From contig JAHXHS010000008.1 in NCBI GenBank assembly GCA_025656455.1, positions 62,001 to 126,000 on the forward strand: a DNA stretch of 64,000 bases, given 5' to 3'. The position numbers and the translations under genes were made by a program. The DNA comes from Candidatus Thiodiazotropha sp. (ex Epidulcina cf. delphinae) (GTDB lineage Bacteria; Pseudomonadota; Gammaproteobacteria; Chromatiales; Chromatiaceae). Below are positions 53,591 to 61,036 of this stretch, in pieces. Each line of letters starts with the position of its first letter. The stretch's first letter is position 1. The notes under the pieces are model-generated. The model did not search any database and was not told where the DNA came from. It was given only the letters and a program-made list of their open reading frames with translations.

Positions 53591-53620
53591 ATATTAGGAC
53601 TCGACTCCCCACTTTGTCAA
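53591..53620 (-). promoter_or_regulatory. Sigma70-type promoter of the dcw cluster
   Basis: Minus-strand -35 box TTGACA (complement 53615-53620) and -10 box TAATAT (complement 53591-53596), 18 bases apart. One is a consensus box and the other is near consensus. The start would be near 53585, just before the MraZ boxes. Confidence 0.8.
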
Positions 53621-53790
53621 GATTGAAGCCATAAAAACTCGTTTCGGCTCAGTAGCTTAGGCGCAATACCCAAAGAGGGGTGTCAGGCAGGGTTTACCAT
53701 CTAAAATACAATGGCATGGCCAGGTAACCTAAAGTAGATTATGAAGATTATGGGGGGGCCGATTAAGGCACGTGGAGAAAAGTGGTTGGG

Positions 53791-54157
53791 GGGAGTCGGC
53801 CTGTAAGCCGGGTTCTGTCATGGACAGTCATTCATCTGGGATGTGCGTCGCCGCACACCTCAAGCAACCTACCCGGGAACAGTGCGGGCCGCACGCTACA
53901 CGCCCGAAGGCGCGTACGTTCCTCTATTTGGTCTTGCTCCAGGTGGGGTTTACCCTGCCGCCGCTGTTGCCAGCGGCGCGGTGCGCTCTTACCGCACCTT
54001 TTCACCCTTACCAGCGGTCGAAAACCCCTGGCGGTATATTTTCTGTGGCACTTTCCGTAGGCTTGCGCCTCCCAGGCGTTACCTGGCACCCTGCCCGTCG
54101 GAGCCCGGACTTTCCTCCGTTCCGCTGTGCGGTACGGCGACTGTCCGGCCGACTCCC
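53791..54157 (-). ncRNA. rnpB: RNase P RNA (class A)
   Basis: Catalytic RNA that trims tRNA 5' ends. The minus strand has the conserved GGACAGTCGCCG start, GAGGAAAGTCCGGGCTCC, CAGGGTGCCAGGTAACGCC, ACAGAAAATATACCGCC and the 3' end ACCCGGCTTACAGGCCGAC, which pairs with the 5' AGTCGGCC. About 367 bases, the usual size. The ends are estimated to a few bases. It lies upstream of mraZ on the same strand, as in many Gammaproteobacteria. Confidence 0.95.
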
Positions 54158-54195
54158 TGACACCACTCTAGGGGTTTGTCCGGCCGCTGGCAAGT

Positions 54196-54622
54196 CTAGT
54201 GTAGTGTCCTACACTCCATCCAGAAACAGGAATTTATAACGCAAAACACGCAGAGAAACGCAATGAACGCAGAGCTAATAACTCAAGTTTCGGAGTTCAT
54301 CTTGTTCCCATGTTCTACGCGTTTCGTAGGGTGCGGCCCTGCCGCACCGTAACTTGAAGCCCTGGAACCCAAGATATTGGGTCAGGGGGCCGCGAAGTGA
54401 AGAAATCCGTCATAGCAAACAGGAGCGCAACCCAGCATGGTGCGGCAGGGCCGCACCCTACGCCCTGTTCACATTGTGCGGTCCCACATAGAACATGGGA
54501 ACGCGTTAAATTTGAACTCCGAAACTTGAGCAATAAATTGATTTATCTAAATTCTTTGCGTCCTTTGCGTTTCATGGCGATCTTTGCGTTATATTTTTTC
54601 AGCGTTTCCGGACAGGCCCTAG
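54196..54622. mobile_element. CTAG-bounded miniature element with nested second element (copy A)
   Basis: Outer ends CTAGTGTAGTGTCC...GAAAC and its imperfect complement GCGTTTCCGGAC...CTAG. Bases 54281-54530 inside are a second element with ends ACTCAAGTTTCGGAGTTC and complement, carrying two GC-rich inverted arms (GTAGGGTGCGG type). Copy B has the same outer element but the inner one sits at another place. The right end is 3 bases from the egtB stop. A 72-codon open frame inside is not conserved in copy B. Confidence 0.8.
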
Positions 54623-54625
54623 TCA

Positions 54626-55891
54626 TCAATCCATCGCCAAACGCAATCCGCTGAACTGCCAGCGGTCGTGAGGATAGAAGAAGTTCCGGTAGCTGGCGCG
54701 GATATGATCCGCCGGCGTGACGCAGGCGCCGCCCTTCAGCACCATCTGATTAGACATGAACTTACCGTTGTATTCCCCCATCGAACCGGACAGGGGCTGG
54801 AAACCCGGATAGGCGGCATAACTCGATGAGGTCCAGTTCCACAGATCGCCGTACCACTGCCCGCCTCCATTCGCCGGCGTGGGATGGAGCCGGTCCTCCT
54901 CAAGGAAATTACCTTCGCTCGAAAGCCCGTTGAGCGCCAGCTCCAGCTCCTCCTCACGGGGAAGGCGCTTGCCGGACCAGCGGGCAAAGGCGTCCGCTTC
55001 ATAGTAGCTAATATGGCATACCGGCTCGTGTAGATTGAGGTCACGCAGACCGCCGAGGGTGAATTGCCGCCAGCTTCCGTCCAGCAAATGCCAATACAGC
55101 GGATGCCGCCAGCCCTGCTCGTTGAGCAGCGCCCAACCGTCCGCAAGCCAGAATTCGGAGCGGATATACCCACCATCCTCCATGAACCGGAGATATTCGC
55201 CGTTGGTCACCAGCCTGTCGGCCAGTCGATGATCCTGCATCAGCACTTGATGGCGGGGCGTCTCGTTATCGAACCCAAAGCCCGCTCCACCATGGCCTAT
55301 CTCGTAAATGCCGCCCGCTTGCTCCCGCCAACCCATTGCCGGCGCGGCATCCACGGTATCGGACAGATCGCTCCGGTAGGCAGGCAGCAATGGGTTGGCC
55401 GACAGATTGTGCTTGGTATCCATCAGCAACAACTCCTGGTGCTGCTGCTCGTGATTCAGCCCCAGGATGACGCGTTGTTCGAGCTGTTGCCAATGCTCCT
55501 CCTCGATCCCGGCAATCAGCTCAAGCATCTGTCGATCGACATATTCGCGGTAGGCGTAGACCTCCTTCAGGGTGGGACGGGAGAGCAATCCCCGTTTCGG
55601 CCTCGGGTGCATGTTCCCCAGGGTGTAGTAATAGCTGTTGAAGAGGTAGTCGAAACGGGGGTGAAAAAGAGGGTAATCTGGTCGGTAGCGAGTGAGGATA
55701 AAGGCCTCGAAAAACCAGCTGACATGCGCTAGGTGCCACTTGGGCGGACTGGTCTCGGTGATCGACTGGAGCTGGTAGTCATCTGGCTCCAACGGCTCAC
55801 AGAGCCGTTCGCTGACTTGCCGCATCGCGCGATAGCGGGCCGCAAGAGATTCGCGTGATTGAGGCTGTTGCACGGGATCGCTAAAGGTCAT
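54626..55891 (-). CDS. egtB: Ergothioneine biosynthesis protein EgtB-like sulfoxide synthase
   Basis: Non-heme iron enzyme that joins a sulfur donor to hercynine. The 421-residue protein has an N-terminal DinB-like domain with iron ligands KWHLAH (His53/56) and LNHEQQH (His147, His151), and a C-terminal FGE/sulfatase-modifying-like domain ending WQFSGLRLAMD. It is full length. The methyltransferase EgtD usually next to it is missing; the miniature element lies there instead. A selenoneine-type SenA is a less likely alternative. Confidence 0.87.
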   Translation of the reverse strand: MTFSDPVQQPQSRESLAARYRAMRQVSERLCEPLEPDDYQLQSITETSPPKWHLAHVSWFFEAFILTRYRPDYPLFHPRFDYLFNSYYYTLGNMHPRPKRGLLSRPTLKEVYAYREYVDRQMLELIAGIEEEHWQQLEQRVILGLNHEQQHQELLLMDTKHNLSANPLLPAYRSDLSDTVDAAPAMGWREQAGGIYEIGHGGAGFGFDNETPRHQVLMQDHRLADRLVTNGEYLRFMEDGGYIRSEFWLADGWALLNEQGWRHPLYWHLLDGSWRQFTLGGLRDLNLHEPVCHISYYEADAFARWSGKRLPREEELELALNGLSSEGNFLEEDRLHPTPANGGGQWYGDLWNWTSSSYAAYPGFQPLSGSMGEYNGKFMSNQMVLKGGACVTPADHIRASYRNFFYPHDRWQFSGLRLAMD

Positions 55892-55913
55892 TTGTCCTCA
55901 CTGTATTCAAACC

Positions 55914-55957
55914 GGGAGGCGCGGGGCAGTCATCGATTTCGAACCTGCCGCGCCTCG
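55914..55957. other. Strong GC-rich hairpin in the egtB leader
   Basis: GAGGCGCGG(G)GCAG pairs with CTGCCGCGCCTC around a loop of about 15 bases, 23 bases upstream of egtB. It would be in the egtB leader if transcription starts further up. The function is unknown. Confidence 0.45.
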
Positions 55958-56159
55958 GGATAACCAAGGGGATGGAAAGTGTTCACCGGGATCCGGCAGA
56001 GGCGCTCCAACCGGCGCAGCCCAAACCCAGACCCAATTCTTTCATAAAACATGCGATCTGTGCCTCTTTTTATGCACAAACAACGGTTGAATTGCGAATT
56101 TTCAATGCAAAGGATTAATTATCAGCCTATTTTGCCGCCGTATTGAGAGAAGTTCCTGT

Positions 56160-56328
56160 CTATCGACACCCACAGGCGGTTACTTCCCGGCGACAAGGAG
56201 GGCCAACTGAGAGATCAGGCTCATGGAACCGGCTTTCAGCCTTTGCCCCGGTTGTGGTCGGTTGTTCGGATCGGGGCTTTGGCACAGAGCAGTATTCGGT
56301 CTACCGAGAGTAGTTGAGAGGTAAAACC
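56160..56328 (+). promoter_or_regulatory. Possible structured leader of the small membrane protein
   Basis: Rich in paired segments: AACCGG (56227) with CCGGTT (56248), and a hairpin TCGGT-CT-ACCGA (56296-56307), then GAGAGG as ribosome site. I cannot match it to a known riboswitch class. It may be an independent small RNA. The rest of the gap (55958-56160) shows nothing else. Confidence 0.3.
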
Positions 56329-56427
56329 ATGAAAGCGCCAAACCAAACCTTTGTCTCCATGGACACCCTGGTCCTCGCCGCGGCAGGGATCTGGATCGTT
56401 TCCGTCCTCATCAATCTGTTTAGCTGA
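56329..56427 (+). CDS. 32-residue single-pass membrane peptide
   Basis: ATG at 56329 with GAGAGG 7 bases upstream; 32 codons, TGA at 56425. The peptide starts MKAPNQTFVSMDTLVLAA and has one membrane helix (about 13-30, ending in SVLINLFS). A hairpin CCTCCCC/GGGGAGG (56451-56477) lies 24 bases after the stop. It looks like the small accessory subunits of membrane complexes, but I do not recognise it. Good ribosome site, hydrophobicity and end hairpin make translation likely. Confidence 0.55.
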   Translation: MKAPNQTFVSMDTLVLAAAGIWIVSVLINLFS

Positions 56428-56450
56428 ATCAGGTCACACCTGAACGCCGG

Positions 56451-56477
56451 CCTCCCCTTTTATTAACCCAGGGGAGG
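56451..56477 (+). terminator. Hairpin after the small membrane peptide
   Basis: Perfect 7-bp stem CCTCCCC/GGGGAGG, 13-base loop, with further pairing outside. The T run is in the loop, not after the stem, so termination would be weak. Confidence 0.4.
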
Positions 56478-56633
56478 TTGGCCACCACCCCGCCCCATGC
56501 TCGCCGGCTCCGGCGCCCTGCCCTCCCGCCATTGGAGACCCCGGCTTTCCCCGTTAAGCGCGATTTCCGCTACACTACTGCGAATAGCGGCGATTCCGGC
56601 GCCGGATGACCACTAACCATACGTTTCAATCTC

Positions 56634-57119
56634 ATGGCAGATGACACCAGCGACAAGCGGCCTGCGCCGACCCCGAAAAAGCCGTCCAAAAGGCCGACCC
56701 GCGACTACTCAGCCTTGCCGCAACGGCCTATCACCCTGAAAGGCAAGAACAAGAGAAAAAACGCTCAAGCCCCTCCCAGGGAGACGGTGAAGGACAAACC
56801 CGCAGCGACCCGCAAGAAATCTCCGCCCAAAGCGACGAAAACGGATAAAACGAGAGCAGCCCAAGCATGGAGCTTGAAAAAAATCTCAGCCGAAGCCAAA
56901 CAGATCGCCCAGGAGGGAGCGGATCTGCAAGGGATTACGGTCGATGAATGGCTGGAGCAGTTGATCATGGCCAGTCAACGCCCAGCCCCTCCTCCTCCCC
57001 AGCCATCCGCTGAACAGCTCTCCAACGCCTTGCGCGCCATTGAACAGCGACTCGACCGGCTAGAAGAGCAACGGGGTTTCTGGAATCGTTTTTGGGATCA
57101 GGTCATGAAGCAGCAATAA
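56634..57119 (+). CDS. Lys/Pro-rich unknown protein with C-terminal coiled coil
   Basis: 161 residues I do not recognise. The first about 80 are disordered and very basic (KPSKRPTRD, KNKRKNAQ). A helical part follows (about 80-115, ISAEAKQIAQEGADLQG with VDEWLEQLI), then a Pro linker and a coiled coil (about 125-150, LRAIEQRLDRLEEQ) ending in a Trp/Phe-rich tip FWNRFWDQV. Such a layout could bind nucleic acid or the membrane; this is a guess. It is followed directly by a miniature element. Confidence 0.6.
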   Translation: MADDTSDKRPAPTPKKPSKRPTRDYSALPQRPITLKGKNKRKNAQAPPRETVKDKPAATRKKSPPKATKTDKTRAAQAWSLKKISAEAKQIAQEGADLQGITVDEWLEQLIMASQRPAPPPPQPSAEQLSNALRAIEQRLDRLEEQRGFWNRFWDQVMKQQ

Positions 57120-57132
57120 CACGATCAAGACC

Positions 57133-57525
57133 CTAGTGTAGTGTCCGTCCAGAAACAGGACTTTATAACGCAAAGCTAATGGATTGATTTATCTAACTCA
57201 AGTTTCGGAGTTCATCTTGTTCCCAATGTTCTACGAGCTTCGTAGGGTGCGGCCCTGCCGCACCGTAACTTGAAGCTCTGGAACCCAAGGTATTGGGTCA
57301 GGGGGCCGCGAAGTGAAGAAACCCGTCATAGCAAACAGGAGCGTAACCCAGCATGGTGCGGCAGGGCCGCACCCTACGCCCTGTTCACATGATGCATTCC
57401 CACATAGAACATGGGAACGAGTTAAATTTGAACTCCGAAACTTGAGTATCTAAATTCTTTGCGTCCTTTGCGTTTCATGGCGATCTTTGCGTTAGATTTT
57501 TTCAGCGTTTCCGGACAAGCACTAG
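57133..57525. mobile_element. CTAG-bounded miniature element with nested second element (copy B)
   Basis: Same outer element as at 54196 (ends CTAGTG...GTCCGTCCAGAAAC and GTTTCCGGAC...CTAG). The inner element is at 57196-57447 and is flanked by TATCTA on both sides, which looks like a target duplication. In copy A the inner unit sits some 15 bases away in the outer sequence, so the two insertions were separate events. Confidence 0.82.
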
Positions 57526-57567
57526 ACTAGCCGCAGAGCGAGTAGTATCGAGATCGAGCCGGTTTGT

Positions 57568-58632
57568 TTAGAACCAATCATATGATGGAAAACTACCGCC
57601 AATAGCCTTTGCCATGACATCATCAATCATTTTAAACGCCTTGCTGCTGTTTGACATGACGATAATCGCCATTTTCTCCTTTGGATAGCCAACGACATAA
57701 TGCCTGAAGCCCGCCATGTTTCCCCAATGCCAAAATGACTGATTCGGAACGGTGTCCTGGAGACCCCAACCCAACCCCCACTTCACCCCACTCACTACAT
57801 TCACCGTCGGCTCCAATAATTGTGCCGCAACGCTATCCGGGTCTTTTGAACTGCTCATAATATGGGAGACGAAATTGGCATAGTCCCCAATTGTCGTGTA
57901 CAAACTCCAGGCGGAATAGCCAACCCACGCTTCTTTCTTAACTGAAAATTTCTCCTTGTCCTCGCCATAGCTGCTGGCTATATCATCCCTATAGCCGTCT
58001 CGCCACCGATAGCTGCTTCTGCTCATCTCAAGCGGTTCGAAAACAAGTTCCTCGGCCAGCTCGTTCAGACTCTTATTGGTGATATTTTCAACGATCTTTT
58101 GTAGATAGAGATAGCCATGGCCGGAGTATTTAAATGCCTCGCCTGGATTAAAATAGAATTTCTTCTTCTCAGATTTGAGGCCTAAATTCGGCAGTCCCGT
58201 CGAGTGGGATAAAACCATCCTCGCCGTGACTTGGTTAGAGCGCACATCATTTTCTATGACGCTCTCCCCGGTATAGGAGTACAAGGGTTTATCGGGGTCG
58301 ATTTTTCCTTGCTGCGCCAGCTTAACCACCAGATAAGCGAAAACCGGCTTTCCTAATGAAGCAGCTTTATAAACTGTATGCGCGTCTACCTCCTCTTTTG
58401 ACTCGATATCGCGATATCCAAATGACTTGGATAACGATTTTTCATTATCTCTTATAACGGCAACGGACAGACCAACGATACCCTCTCTATCCATCAGGTC
58501 AGGAATAAGCGTACTCAGCGAATTGGATATCTCATCAATCGGCGTATCGATCAAAAGTGGTCCGTCACGACCGCAGCCGATGCCGATCAATAGAATGGAT
58601 ATCATAATAATATGTTTCAGGAGGCTACTCAT
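57568..58632 (-). CDS. Serine hydrolase lipoprotein of the beta-lactamase/PBP-like family
   Basis: 354 residues. An N-terminal lipoprotein signal has lipobox IGIGC (Cys about 20). The catalytic fold has SxxK in KAASLGKPV, the Tyr motif YSGHGYLY, and a third motif region HWGNMAGF. Members act as esterases, peptidases or wall-editing enzymes; this one is not assigned. Codon use looks more A/T-rich than the dcw genes (many AAA, ATA), which suggests transfer. It stands between a miniature element and the aldolase-like fusion. Confidence 0.82.
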   Translation of the reverse strand: MSSLLKHIIMISILLIGIGCGRDGPLLIDTPIDEISNSLSTLIPDLMDREGIVGLSVAVIRDNEKSLSKSFGYRDIESKEEVDAHTVYKAASLGKPVFAYLVVKLAQQGKIDPDKPLYSYTGESVIENDVRSNQVTARMVLSHSTGLPNLGLKSEKKKFYFNPGEAFKYSGHGYLYLQKIVENITNKSLNELAEELVFEPLEMSRSSYRWRDGYRDDIASSYGEDKEKFSVKKEAWVGYSAWSLYTTIGDYANFVSHIMSSSKDPDSVAAQLLEPTVNVVSGVKWGLGWGLQDTVPNQSFWHWGNMAGFRHYVVGYPKEKMAIIVMSNSSKAFKMIDDVMAKAIGGSFPSYDWF

Positions 58633-58680
58633 GAATTTGCCTCACTCAAAACGCTCGCGGAAGATGTTGGCTGACGTCCC

Positions 58681-59787
58681 TCACTCAACCTCCTCGTAGT
58701 CAATACTGATGCGATCACCGGCGATCGGACGGAACCGCGTATCGGCAAAGGCCAGATGATCAGGGTGATCCCGGTAGCTATCGATGACCGTCTCATCGGA
58801 AAAGCGCACCAGCCAGCAATATTGGTAGGCCGCATCCTGGCGCACCGATCGGCCGGTAAATATCCGCCGTACACCAGGGATGCCGCCCAGGGTTTTGCGG
58901 CCCTCCGCCATCATGGCAGCCACCACATCATCCCGAGCTTCATCCACGTTATAGATAATGAGATGTTCCACTTCCCGGCAGGGGCGAGATTCGGCCGACA
59001 ACTGCTCTGCCCGTCCGGCGCACCCCCATAGGGTCTGCCGGCGTTCCACCTCGGCGCCGGCGGCTGTCCGCGCGACATCCAGCAATCCACCAAGGCTCAA
59101 CGCCCCGGAGCTGACAGCCAGCTCATTCACACGTTGGTTCACAACGTCAATCAAGGCTGTCGCGCAACAGATCCTGGTTACACCTCTATCAATCAACCGC
59201 CGGTGGTGTTCGTCGCCCATCTCGATATTCAAATAGGCTGTAAGGGGCATTGTCATGTTCGGCTCTAAATCGATCAGTCTCTTCATCTGTGGCTCTGATT
59301 CGATATTGAGGACCAGCGAATCCACCTTCATTTGCGCCATGCAGTCGTACACTTTACCGGGCATGGCAAGCTCATCGAGATCCAATAAGCCTTCCACTGC
59401 GCAATCGCAACCATGGGCCAATGCGGCCAGGCTCCCGGTTGACTCGATATAATCGCCGGTAGCTTTGGTCAAGCCATCCAGCATGACACTCCCGCACCCC
59501 AAATTGATGGCGCGAATGGCGGAATCCACCGACACGCCATGACTGAAATGCACCGCCACCGGTACAGTCGCCCGTTTTGCCGCGGCCAGGACAGCGGGCA
59601 TCATCCACTCCAGATCGATATGAGCGAGCGCGGATTCCCTCAGGTTCAGTACAACCGGGGACCCTGTTCTCTCCGAGGCGTCAAGAATGGCCTTTAGATA
59701 GTTCAGGTCGGTCAGATCAAAAGCACCGATGGCATAGGCATTCCGCTGGGCGTGTTCCAGCATATCCCGCATGTTGATCAGAGGCAT
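58681..59787 (-). CDS. Fusion of degenerate class II aldolase-like barrel with a Dabb domain
   Basis: 368 residues. Residues 1 to about 250 follow the class II (fructose-bisphosphate/tagatose) aldolase fold (MRDMLEHAQRNAYAIGAFD). The catalytic Asp is Ser82 (HFSHG where active enzymes have HxDHG), and the later zinc His segments (GTSHG, MHGSS) are replaced (LNIESEPQM, AYLNIEM). Residues about 272-366 form a stress-responsive A/B barrel (Dabb): VEHLIIYNV, IPGVRRIF, SYRDHPDH. Aldolase activity is unlikely; binding or a new chemistry is possible. The next gene on this strand, serine hydrolase, starts 48 bases later. Confidence 0.75.
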   Translation of the reverse strand: MPLINMRDMLEHAQRNAYAIGAFDLTDLNYLKAILDASERTGSPVVLNLRESALAHIDLEWMMPAVLAAAKRATVPVAVHFSHGVSVDSAIRAINLGCGSVMLDGLTKATGDYIESTGSLAALAHGCDCAVEGLLDLDELAMPGKVYDCMAQMKVDSLVLNIESEPQMKRLIDLEPNMTMPLTAYLNIEMGDEHHRRLIDRGVTRICCATALIDVVNQRVNELAVSSGALSLGGLLDVARTAAGAEVERRQTLWGCAGRAEQLSAESRPCREVEHLIIYNVDEARDDVVAAMMAEGRKTLGGIPGVRRIFTGRSVRQDAAYQYCWLVRFSDETVIDSYRDHPDHLAFADTRFRPIAGDRISIDYEEVE

Positions 59788-59855
59788 AATTACTATTTCC
59801 CAGTTGAATTTCTTAATGTGTAGTGGATGACATGGGCCGCAACCCAGACATCCAC

Positions 59856-60116
59856 TCAGCCGATCATCCTTTTTAGCTCCAGCTTTCTTTCCTGACTGAT
59901 ATCATTCCAGTGCTTGTCGCGCAATGCGCCCTCAAACGAATACAAGTAATAACATACAGGCAAGGTCTCATCAGGGTATTTTTCCCTTATCATCCTGTGC
60001 GCCTCAGCAGCGCCAACTCTGCGCAATTCATCTTCGGAGAAAATACCCACCTCGCTTAGCCGTCCGGCAATCTTTTTGCCGATATTTTTTAATTCAATAA
60101 GTTTTCTATTCTGCAT
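59856..60116 (-). CDS. TfoX C-terminal domain protein
   Basis: 86 residues matching the stand-alone C-terminal domain of TfoX/Sxy: IELKNIGKKIAGRLSEVGI (helix-hairpin-helix), ELRRVGAAEAHRMIREKYP, LYSFEGALRDKHWNDI. Full TfoX takes part in competence control; these short proteins are not characterised. The ATG at 60116 is preferred to a TTG at 60119. It overlaps by 11 bases the end of an open frame without a start. The region is A/T-rich, suggesting transfer. Confidence 0.83.
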   Translation of the reverse strand: MQNRKLIELKNIGKKIAGRLSEVGIFSEDELRRVGAAEAHRMIREKYPDETLPVCYYLYSFEGALRDKHWNDISQERKLELKRMIG

Positions 60117-60366
60117 CAATATTTTTACTCAAAAAATCAAATAGCAGTTTAACTTTTTTTTCTCGTATCGTTGAAAAAGAGTGATAAATTGTTACGCCAT
60201 GTGAAAGTTTGAAAATAGCACGACATTCTAAAAGCTTTAGATTTATTTCAGTGTCCACTATTTCATTAACATTAAATATTTGTGGTTTTAAATTAAAAAC
60301 TATTGGCTGATATTCAGAGTAAATTGTTAGCGTGTTTTCTTTGAGTTTTGCAATAGCGTGTAAGGT
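60106..60366 (-). pseudogene. A/T-rich open frame lacking a start codon (gene remnant)
   Basis: 86 sense codons open from 60366 to the TAG at 60106 but no in-frame ATG; only a late GTG could start a roughly 56-residue part. The encoded text (YSEYQPIVFNLKPQIFNV, VTIYHSFSTIREKKVKLL) is protein-like but not recognised. The miniature element starts 20 bases upstream, so the 5' part may have been lost there. The 11-base overlap with the TfoX-C gene suggests an old operon. Confidence 0.4.
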
Positions 60367-60386
60367 TTACAAATACCGCATTTATA

Positions 60387-60639
60387 AACTCAAGTTTCGG
60401 AGTTCAAATTTAACTCGTTCCCATGTTCTATGTGGGACCGCACAATGTGAACAGGGCGTAGGGTGCGGCCCTGCCGCACCATGCTGGGTTGCGCTCTTGT
60501 TTGCTATGACGGATTTCTTCACTTCGCAGCCCCCTGACCCAATACCTTGGGTTCCAGGGCTTCAAGTTACGGTGCGGCAGGGCCGCACCCTACGAAACTC
60601 GTAGAACATGGGAACAAGATGAACTCCGAAACTTGAGTT
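60387..60639. mobile_element. Stand-alone inner miniature element (copy C, inverted)
   Basis: 253 bases with ends AACTCAAGTTTCGGAGTTC and complement. It has the same body as 54281-54530 and 57196-57447 but reversed, and here without the outer CTAG element. It has two GC-rich inverted arms inside. The 90-codon open frame through it matches the one in copy A only because the DNA is the same. Confidence 0.82.
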
Positions 60640-60697
60640 ATCATGAGTATGGCATTCTACCACCGACCCACACCATCCGATATCAAGGAGCGATATT

Positions 60698-60905
60698 ATG
60701 CCAAAGCTCAGGAAAACTCTGATCTCCCTCGAAACCGCCCCTATTACCGCTGCGTCAGGCGTGCCTGGCTTTGCGATGATGGCCCTAACAGGGGGAGGTA
60801 TTCGAACACCACCGCCAATGGATTCAGGACGATCTCCGTTTGGTTATGATACTATCGCAGCTTGCCTTCCATTTCGACCCAGTGAGTCGCGCTAACGAAT
60901 TGAAT
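60698..60905 (+). pseudogene. Broken REP-associated tyrosine transposase, N-terminal fragment
   Basis: The pieces MPKLRKTLISLETAP, YYRCVRRAWLCDDG and FEHHRQWIQDDLRL are the usual start of a Y1 (IS200-like, RAYT) transposase, but lie in three frames, and the catalytic HUH and Tyr regions are missing. It starts after AAGGAG at 60685. It is a remnant, probably tied to the REP-type repeats in this chromosome. The following 130 bases hold an open stretch (EAVLLSLWSERLESTG) I cannot place. Confidence 0.72.
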
Positions 60906-61036
60906 CCGCGTGTGATAAAAAAGAGATAGGTCATTACTTTCAAGGCAATTGAGGCGGTCCTTCTGAGTTTGTGGTCAGAGCGCCTTGAATCCACAGGGAT
61001 CCCTAGTGACAAAGCCAAGATCGAGGCACAGCAGCC

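Noticed and set aside
53772..54239. Several open frames across 53772-54239
   Set aside because: They run through RNase P RNA, whose conserved segments explain the sequence.
54315..54533. 72-residue open frame on the minus strand, repeated as a 90-residue frame at 60332-60604
   Set aside because: Both lie in copies of the same non-coding miniature element, so identity comes from the DNA. The frame does not survive in the third copy at 57196-57447.
55914..55957. tRNA-like hairpin with TTCGAA in the loop
   Set aside because: Only one arm is present; no cloverleaf, anticodon arm or acceptor stem.
54196..60639. CRISPR array, considered because of the many short repeats
   Set aside because: Repeats are inverted, of variable spacing, and lack regular direct repeats with unique spacers; no cas genes.
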